Below are positions 56,316 through 64,000 of a stretch of 64,000 nucleotides of DNA, in pieces. The notes under the pieces are model-generated. The model did not search any database and was not told the DNA's origin. It was given only the letters and a program-made list of their open reading frames with translations. This DNA comes from Dimorphilus gyrociliatus. Taxonomy: Eukaryota; Annelida; Polychaeta; Dinophilidae. A program made the translations under genes and the position numbers. Each line of letters begins with the position of its first letter. Positions within the stretch are counted from its first letter, which is position 1. The DNA lies in assembly GCA_904063045.1 (NCBI GenBank), contig CAJFCJ010000006.1:5162408-5226407 (forward strand). Reading direction: 5' to 3'.

Positions 56316-57135
56316 TATTGTCTGGAAAAAAGTTATAAACTACAATGCAGATCGAGAATTTAAATTCAATATATTCACCTTATAACATTGATTCCATATA
56401 AGTTTTCAAAAAGAATTATTTTTACAACTCCTTTAGCCCTTTTTGTTAAATGATCTCTCAGAATTACCGTAAAGAAAAGGTAAAATTTAAGGAAAAGAAA
56501 TCATAAATGCAATACAACTTTGATCTTTCAGTATACAAAAGTATTTCTGTGATTAAGGCCTAAATACAATATTAATAAATGAAGAAATCATCAGAAATAT
56601 ATGCCGAATTACTCAAAGTGCACAACAGCGTAAACGAAAGTAGTTCGACTGTTTAAAACTGGTTTTCTTAATTTTTCTCCCATAAAATATTACTTTTTCT
56701 GTTTAATATTCAAACTAGATAAATTTAACAAAAATTATTAGTAGCTTAGTTTTTTTCCTTTATATTCTTCAAAATTATTAAATAAACTTGGATGTATGAA
56801 TACATTTATTTAATGGACACCGCGTTAAAATGGGACAAATTTCGACTTTCAAAACAGTAGGCGGGAGCTCTTCTGAAATCAAGAAATGAATTTTCATAAC
56901 AATTAATTAAGAATTTTAAGTAAATTGTATAAAGAGAAATTTTCCTCAAGATAAACTTTTTCTTTTTTAAGAAAAAAGAAATCCAATTTTAGAGTACTTT
57001 GAAATTTATCTAATTGACAAGAAACTCATAATACTTGTTATATTTTTTAAGAGTAGGATTTTCAATTACTATTTAAACGTATTTTGACAATTATGAAACA
57101 GTCAAATTCCTAAATAACAAAAAATGGAAAATCCG
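56316..57135. other. spacer between two minus-strand genes
   Basis: 820 AT-rich bases with the NUDT8 3' UTR side and the promoter of the RGKHG gene. No coding signal is supported. Confidence 0.6.
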
Positions 57136-57765
57136 TTAAGGCAAATCAAATTTGTAAAGATCAGGTGTCACCAACTTGAGAGCGAGATGCGTAACCATTG
57201 CAGTAAATCCCCAAACTTTATCTTTTCCAGGACAATTATAAACAGGAAGAGCTATACTTCTTTCTTTCCATATTGTATATCTGGCGTGTCTACTTAATTC
57301 GCTTAAGGTTACTGTAAACACCTTAGCAACTTCTCCAGTATTTACAGATAAACTATCTAAATTCAGAGGATTTTTTAAAACACCCAAAACAGGATGAATG
57401 GCCATTCCATGTCGAGCAGGTAATCTAAACATTGTACCCCAGACATCAACATCACTTTCATTAATTCCTACTTCTTCTTTAGCCTCCCTAAGGGCAGTTT
57501 TAATTGGATCTTTGTTGTCCGAGTCATCAACCTTTCCCCCAGGAAAACTAACTTGTCCTTTATGGGTAGGTAAATGATGAGTACGAACGGTGAAGAGGAG
57601 AGATAATTCATCATTCACGATACATAATGGAACTAAAACTGCTGAATTTTTATAAGATTTGCTTAAATTTGGTTTTGAAAGAAGTAATTCCTGACATCTT
57701 TTCTTATTAGTCTCATTAATAAGTGAATAATATGAGGTTTTCGATAAAAATCTTCTCAGCTGCAT
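57136..57765 (-). CDS. NUDT8: Nudix hydrolase NUDT8 (CoA diphosphohydrolase type)
   Basis: A 209-residue single-exon protein. The CoA-Nudix signature precedes the box: SAVLVPLCIV and the LPTHKGQVSFPGGKVD region match the NUDT7/8 UPF0035 pattern. The Nudix box follows with its catalytic glutamates in REAKEEVG (residues 93-100); the spacer after GGK is longer than standard, as in this subfamily. The C-terminal VWGFTAMVTHLALKL is also characteristic. The basic, hydroxylated N-terminus (MQLRRFLSKTSYYS) suggests a mitochondrial presequence, as for NUDT8, and the protein lacks a peroxisomal PTS1 end, which argues against NUDT7. It would hydrolyse CoA and CoA esters in mitochondria. It faces the caspase-like gene head to head with 125 bases between starts. 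Confidence 0.92.
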   Translation of the reverse strand: MQLRRFLSKTSYYSLINETNKKRCQELLLSKPNLSKSYKNSAVLVPLCIVNDELSLLFTVRTHHLPTHKGQVSFPGGKVDDSDNKDPIKTALREAKEEVGINESDVDVWGTMFRLPARHGMAIHPVLGVLKNPLNLDSLSVNTGEVAKVFTVTLSELSRHARYTIWKERSIALPVYNCPGKDKVWGFTAMVTHLALKLVTPDLYKFDLP

Positions 57766-57890
57766 TTATTTATTCTCTGACAGGTCAATTCGAAATAAAA
57801 TTCACTCTACTTCTCTCCACAGGGTCATTCGTTTATGAAAACTGGTTTGAAATATTTCGGCTGAGTCATGTCAAAAGCTGGTCTGCTACA

Positions 57891-59413
57891 ATGTATGACC
57901 ATGAAGAATTGGATGATATGTTTGTCGAAAAGCTCAAAAAAGAGGATAGAGACATCTGTAAAAGTCATATGTAAGAATTAAAAGTAATTTAAATGTCGGT
58001 TTTTATCAAATTTAATGTTTACAGTACAGAAACAAGTTATGCTGGGGATATTTTAAAGTTTGGTACAGCTATATCAATTGCATCAGGAGCTGAGCCGCTA
58101 CCAATCAATGAACAATGTATAGAAAGTGAAAATAATTCTTTAGCTGAGTACGACGATATCAAAGACGATGAAGTTAAAAGCAAGAGTTCTTCTGATTTAA
58201 TCTATACTGGTTATTCAGCAAAATCTGGTTTTAAAACAGAATCAAAACATACTATTGATGATGCAAAGAAATTTTCGGGGATTTTTTTCAATAAAAAACC
58301 TGGAAAAGACGAGGTTTTTATTTTTTAAGTTTCTTAAATTTTAACTGACAGCATGTTTATACCAGGGAGTTATTGTACATGTGATTAGCATTGACTTTCC
58401 GAATGAGACACGAAAGTCTTGTATTGAAGAAGAATTGACTGAATCATTTGAGGCAACGAAGCGAACGAAGAAATCGTTGTTTATCCTCTGCAATTTGAAA
58501 CAAGAAGTAAATTTTAGAAATTAAAGTAATTTTATTATCTTATACATATACTTTTTTTAAAAAGGATTACTTCAAAGCAATATCACTATTTAAAGACTGT
58601 CGGTATATTATTATGTTCTTCTCAACTCATGGCGCAAAGGATTATATAAAATTCGTTGATGGTCAAGTGGTACAATTAGAGAGGTTTATAAAAGACATAG
58701 AAAGTACACTTGAAAACGCAGATATACTAAATTATTTCTTCTGCTGTCAACATATTGCCGGGAAAAGTTTTAGCTACAAAAAATCGTACAGTGAAACAAT
58801 GAAGCGTGACGAAAAGTATCCGTTTTGTGTATTTGTATCAAATGTTGGCAGTAAGGTATACCGCCACAGAATATCCAAAGTGAATGTTTATGTGGTGAAA
58901 GGATTTTTACAGCTGGCTGAAGATTTGCCAGCATGGTCGGAAGTTAAGAAGAGCGATATAGAAGCTTTGAAAACGGAGTTAAAAATGCTGTCGGGTCCTT
59001 ACATACAGATATCAAATAAAAAGAAAATATTACTTAATACAGGATCATCCTATAGAATGTAAGAATTTAACAAAACTTGTAAAATTACTACTTTTATTCA
59101 TGTAAATTCTGTTTGCAGAATCTCTGATAAAGATGTCTTTATCAAGTACGATAAGTTTACCCTGACATTGAAGAATAAGAGCGATTCTGTCGTCAAGGTT
59201 AGAAAGAAACTGTTAAACAAAAACAAAAAGAGGAAAGTTTTTAACGGAGATTCTATAAGTATCGATCAGAAGATAATCACTGTACATTTTCTGTTTGAGG
59301 AGAGCATTATCCGTTCGATGAAATCTGGAGACCTCGACCCGACACCACTCTTAAATTTAAATGAAAGATTTCGATATTTTTTTCGCAACTTGTTCAAAAA
59401 GTTGATTAATTGA
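57891..59413 (+). CDS. divergent caspase-like protein, catalytic Cys apparently lost
   Basis: Exons 57891..57970, 58025..58313, 58366..58506, 58565..59058 and 59119..59413 give 432 residues. Residues 1-123 are an acidic, serine-rich leader. From 124 the fold looks like caspase p20: strand GVIVHVISIDF, strand LFILCNLK, then YIIMFFSTHG, which aligns with the active-site SHG (His192). Exactly 42 residues later, where caspase-3 has its cysteine within QACRG, the sequence is QHIAG (Ile234). A p10-like segment follows (FCVFVSNVGSKVYRHR, then VKGFLQLAED). The protein ends in about 100 residues not typical of caspases. Family assignment is tentative. If right, it is a pseudoprotease like c-FLIP. Nearby Cys230 and Cys231 do not align with the nucleophile. 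The start is the ATG that gives the shortest acidic N-terminus; the frame is open further upstream. Confidence 0.55.
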
Positions 59414-59689
59414 AATAACGATTTGAAATTATGAAATATATTTTAAATTATAAACAAAAAACTTGTATGAAATATTGTCGTGCTATCAATCTTTTATAAG
59501 CATGGAAACTGAAAAAATAAGACATTGTAAAGATTCTTTACTTCGTATTGTTTCAAAAAATTTTGGGTGGTAAAAAGTAGTTAGGACTAGACTACTTTCA
59601 GAAAAGCGACGTAAAAGTAGATACCACTAAATTTCGCTTGGCAAGGAATCAGTTTTCAGAAATATACTTTATTTGCGTATTTAGATACA

Positions 59690-61177
59690 ATGTTCTCATT
59701 GGATTTTCTCAAAGCTGAAACTGAACGTAAAAAGAAACAATTAGAGGCCACAAATGTTATGGTAGCTTGATTTTTATAAAAATTTCGTCATTTAATGTAT
59801 ATTTTAATCAATTGAGCGATAATTGAATAATTTTAAATTTCTTTTTAAAATACTTTCTTGTTCTTGAGATAAATAAAACCTTATTCTGATTATAGAAAGA
59901 TGGTAAGAAATTTTTTAAAAGAGGAGATTTAGCAGCTAAACAAGAAGAAGAATATTGGAAACGTCAAAAGAGATTTAAACCAGCGATTGAAGAGGAAAGA
60001 AGAGATGTAAATAGCATATCTTAAATTCTAAAAGAATATTTAAACAAAATTTATGTTTTTTGATCAGTCAAGTCCAGCCCCAGACAGTGATAAAGATGAG
60101 CCAAAGCCGAAGAAAGAAGTAAAAATTTCTAGAAAAGAGATTATAAAACGCTTAAGAGAAAGACAAGAACCCATTAGACTCTTTGGAGAGAGTGATGAGG
60201 AAGCATTACAAAGACTGAAGAGATTAGAGATTGAAATGCCTGATATCAACAAAGGTAACAATATACACAGTCTTACATCGCATTAAAATCTCTATATATG
60301 TATCGTTACAGGTTACAAGAATGATTTTATGGCTGCTATGAATACAGTTGATAAAGAGTATAATGAAGCAATTCTTCAATGTTTCAATAAAGAGGAGGCT
60401 GATAAAAGAGCTATAAAAATGGCGGATGTTGATGTTAGAAAAGAAGCCGACGATTGGGATTCTATTCAAGTAGGGATTTAAATATTTAATTAAGAAGGAA
60501 ACTAAAATTGAATTTTTAGGCCGATTCAGTGAAATTTGGAAGAAATAATTCTAAATTTGACAGTAACCTTATTCTACGATATTTAAAGTTAGTTTTGTGG
60601 AAATGGGGAAGTCAGTTGAATTCAAGAAGACCTGAAGAAAAGTTGCAAGGTAGCGGAAAAATAGCTAGCGCAACTCATCGACAAACTGTTGAATATATAA
60701 AGCCTCTTTTCAAAAAGTTACAATCAAACGTAAGTTACATTATTTTACATTAGTTTTCTTTATTAATTAAATATTTTTGTTACAAAACTTAAGGGGTTGG
60801 ACGAAGATTTACTTGGCTGTCTCGTCGATATTGTTAAACATCTTTTAAAGCGAAATTATATTAAGGTATGTATATATAATTAGAAGTTAATACTGAAAAA
60901 AAAGGAACGTCTTCCTTCTATTTTCTTCTAGGCTAATGATGCATACGTAGAAATGGCAATAGGTAATGCCCCTTGGCCAATTGGTGTTACTATGGTTGGT
61001 ATTCACGCAAGAACGGGTAGAGAAAAAATTTCCGCTAAGAACATAGCTCACGTTTTGAACGACGAAACTCAGCGTAAATATATTCAAGCTTTAAAAAGGC
61101 TTATGACTCAAGCGCAAAATTTCTATCCAACTGATCCAGCGAGAAGCGTCAATTACGAAAGGCGCGAAGATGATTAA
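59690..61177 (+). CDS. PRPF18: pre-mRNA-splicing factor 18
   Basis: Exons 59690..59761, 59896..60006, 60068..60254, 60312..60469, 60520..60729, 60794..60865 and 60932..61177 encode 351 residues; human is 342. The PRP4-like motif region is at [21 protein letters not shown]. The C-terminal Prp18 domain carries [20 protein letters not shown], nearly identical across eukaryotes, then [13 protein letters not shown] and FYPTDP. PRPF18 joins the spliceosome for the second catalytic step with SLU7 and promotes 3' splice-site choice. The N-terminus ([20 protein letters not shown]) fits the family. An AAAATGGCGGATG string occurs inside exon 4 and is coding there. Confidence 0.97.
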
Positions 61178-61407
61178 TTTACATTTTTGTTAGACATCAC
61201 TTATCTATTATTTTGGATATTTTTAACTCTCAGACATATAATAAAGGGAAGAAAGTCCCACATGAAAAGATTACGCCGTCATAGAAAAAAACCTATTTGT
61301 ATATTTTTAAACACGTCTTATAGTTTGTTAGATAATCATTTTATGAGAGCGGAAAATCGACCAATAAATCTCAAATTATCATTAATTTATTAAATATATA
61401 TAGGTAT

Positions 61408-63885
61408 TTAAATAAATTTAATTGTTGAACTAATATTTTTAAGCAATTCTTGCCAATTATCTACTTGTTGAATTGGATTTCCATTCAAGTTAACGACTGA
61501 GAGATTTGAGCATAATTTCAAATTCTGCAACTCATCAATATCCTTAATATCTGTTTGAAAAAATTGAACGATAATATTTATCATAAAACTCCTTATATGA
61601 TTATTTACTATTGTTCGATATATCGAGCTGAGACAATTTCAGAACATGCTCAATTCCAGTAACATTGGTCAACTGATTTCCACTTAGATTAATTTTTTCA
61701 GCATTTTGCCAAAAATGTGAATTATCGATAGAAGTTAACTTATTATTCGATAAATCGATATTCTTAGCAAGAAGAAATGAAGAAATAGGATTACATTTTG
61801 TACTAGTTAACTCTTTATTAGATAAGTTAACATCAGTAATGTCATAATTCTTCATATAAAATTCTAATATTATTTTACTACCTAGAAACAAAAAAGAAAT
61901 AAACTTATGTTATTGTTGAACATATAAGGAAATAAAGATATTTACGTAAATCCTGATAGTAACGTTTTCTTGATGGATCCAATCTTAACAACTTTTCTAA
62001 ATATTCATTCACCAATTCCGAGTAGTTATTAAATTGATCAATTTTCATAAGTAAAAATATTAACGTTATTAACACCCCTATTGTGAAAAGATAAGCATGC
62101 GTATTTTAGTTCTAATATTTAAATTATTATTGTTAATACTATACATTTATTATCTTCTTCCATATCGTGTAGTTGTTGAATATTTTCAAGTTGACTTTTT
62201 AAGATATCAACACTTAATTCAATTCTTTTAAAATGTAGAATAAATAGGTTAGTTAGTATATATATATTATAAACTCTTTAAATGTTATCAATTATACCTT
62301 CCCGTTGTAAACTCGCTAAAGATAAAGCCATCGTTTCTTGTTTTTTCAACATCAATTGTAGAAAATTGTAATTGATCATCAACGTATAGCGATAAATTCC
62401 CCATACAAATATCATTTACTTGGCATTTCTATATATATTTAATAAATAAGAATAGGTTTAGTATTTGTTTAAATAACGATGGAAAAATTTGGATATATTC
62501 TTTTTAATATAATATGTAAAAGTATTACATGAATAATGAAAATGTCATCTTGACTAATATTTATCCAGTTCGTATTGATTAGTTCGTCATTATTTTTAAG
62601 TGATAATTTATTTTTCTGTTATAGAAAGAAAATAATTCATTAATAATTAGAATATTATTGAATAATGAAGTTTATTAACACCTACATTAACTGGTTTCGA
62701 AAATATAACAATTATTACTAGATTATCGCCTTGTTTGTATGATTGAAGAAAATTCAATTTTAAAGTTGGTGAATCTATAATTAATTATGAAAAAAAATAA
62801 TAACATAGTCGATATATATATGAGCATCAGTTTTAATTAGAAATACAACATACCTGGTGTTAACAGCCAACGATAATAAAACCATGCACTTTGGTCGTTT
62901 GGATCAGTAAAAAAAGCATTTTGAACTAAATCTAATTCTATAATGTATAGACTATGGTTGAAATCTTAAAGAATTTCTATTTAAGGCATATATATTACCT
63001 GACATTAGGATATCAGATTGAATTCCTCTACTTTGACTGGGATCAGGATATTTTTCAGGCAGTAAACGACTTCGGTACTGCCATGATGAATAATTTGAAA
63101 AATTCGATGCAATTTTGTTACTGGTAAATTCTATTTCGTCATCAGCAGATACGCAACCATTTTTTACAACAAACCTTCTATAATCCCAACAATGAACTAG
63201 TAACGAAATAAAAGAATTATTCTATTCTCGATTGAAAGTATCACTATATTTACAATTTCTTTCATCATATTCTAAGTATAGACTACAAAGATCAAGCTCC
63301 TTTTTCCAATCTGGATTAGGCATATATTTCATAACAAAGCATAAATGATGCCATGAACCATACGATTTTGGATTGACTTGAAGGCAACTTTTAGCAAAAC
63401 GCAGCTCATTTTCGCATAGCTTTTGTAATTCGATCTTATCCCTTGATTTATAGAAAAAGGAATCATTATTAAGGTTGAAAAGGGTGATATTTAAATAAGA
63501 ATTGAAATATCTTACTCGATTTTTTCAATAGCTTTCCTTCTATAGTTCCATAGAGTTAGAAAATCAGGAATAGAAGATAATATACCACCGGTTAATTCCA
63601 GAATTTCTTCATCAAATTCGTTGTTTTTTTTCTAATTAAATTAATTAATTAATTCTTACATATTAAGGAATATTATAATAATATTGCTTAAAAATTACTT
63701 GCAGTATGTAGTACTTTTATTGATAATAATTGGATGCTGATAAATTTTAATCATTATATTTATTTAACACTCACTTTCTCAAAGATTTTCGCTTTAATAG
63801 AGTCTAATTTCTTCAGCTTCTTTTCTCTTTCTATTCTTTTAGCTTCTTGTTGTTCAGCAGTTGTGCGAACTTTTAGAACACCATG
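61408..63885 (-). CDS. RABGGTA: Rab geranylgeranyltransferase alpha subunit (start codon not found)
   Basis: Minus-strand exons 63775..63885, 63516..63631, 63254..63441, 62999..63196, 62854..62937, 62686..62774, 62529..62615, 62298..62428, 62145..62224, 61946..62077, 61609..61881 and 61408..61550 encode 543 residues without the initiator Met; human is 567. The N-terminus reads [17 protein letters not shown], matching the family from its second residue. PPTA repeats follow ([62 protein letters not shown]). A beta-rich insert and a C-terminal leucine-rich repeat segment ([23 protein letters not shown]) follow. The alpha subunit, with RABGGTB and REP, prenylates Rab GTPases. The Met is probably on an upstream exon beyond base 64000 or spliced from very near the edge. 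Confidence 0.94.
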
Positions 63886-64000
63886 CTGTTTTAAGAAAAT
63901 TCATCATTTTATTTTTGTTTAATATTGAGCGAAGATTGGTGAAGTATATAAAGTCAATGTAAAGTTCCGAAATACATTAAAAACATGTATTATCAAATAT

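Noticed and set aside
58727-58756. Cys230/Cys231 as the nucleophile of the caspase-like protein
   Set aside because: They fall 3-4 positions before the nucleophile when the QACRG-equivalent pentapeptide is aligned and the His-to-Cys spacing is kept.
1-64000. tRNA, rRNA, CRISPR or bacterial operon features
   Set aside because: No cloverleaf with A and B boxes, no rRNA-like conserved stretch, no spaced direct repeats, and all genes are spliced eukaryotic orthologues.
1-64000. Integrated viral or full-length retroelement sequence
   Set aside because: No reverse transcriptase, integrase, capsid or polymerase motifs and no long terminal repeats were seen.

Overview
The window is a gene-dense, AT-rich stretch of animal nuclear DNA. 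The genes are split by many very short GT-AG introns (mostly about 50-80 bases). They are clear orthologues of conserved metazoan genes, including motile-cilium genes (CFAP300, STK36), which points to a ciliated invertebrate with a compact genome. A small spiralian such as a miniature annelid or rotifer would fit, but the sequence alone cannot name the species. I see no bacterial operons, CRISPR arrays, rRNA or tRNA genes. All gene models were built by hand from reading-frame continuity, splice sites and remembered family similarity.

Layout, left to right: FURIN-like proprotein convertase (+, 5' part missing); GT61 glycosyltransferase (-); FLII (+); CHMP5 (-); an unrecognised zinc-finger-like gene (+); CFAP300 (-); TSEN54 (+); AATF (-); EIF4E2/4EHP (+); ARL16 (-); POLR2I (+); STK36 (-, 21 exons); DNAJC8 (+); a PTP1B-like phosphatase (-); NTAQ1 (+); a mucin-like EGF membrane protein (+); ZDHHC6 (-) with a Tc1-like DNA-binding ORF nested in an intron (+); NCAPG (+); a protein with a duplicated RGKHG module (-); NUDT8 (-); a caspase-like protein whose catalytic cysteine appears to be lost (+); PRPF18 (+); and RABGGTA (-, first codon not found in the window).

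From FURIN to NTAQ1, 15 assigned genes alternate strand without exception, giving a chain of head-to-head and tail-to-tail pairs. Several head-to-head pairs have only 210-630 bases between start codons. Two tail-to-tail pairs (TSEN54/AATF and zinc-finger/CFAP300) are so close that their 3' ends must touch or overlap. Apart from position, the genes do not form one pathway. They cover secretion, ESCRT, RNA processing (TSEN54, AATF, DNAJC8, PRPF18), transcription, translation, cilia, the N-degron pathway, palmitoylation, chromosome condensation and Rab prenylation.

The least conventional parts are the FURIN alternative end, the caspase-like gene, the nested Tc1-like DNA-binding gene, the duplicated RGKHG gene, the hairpin over the FLII start, and an unresolved interval at 39.0-41.2 kb that may hide another gene.
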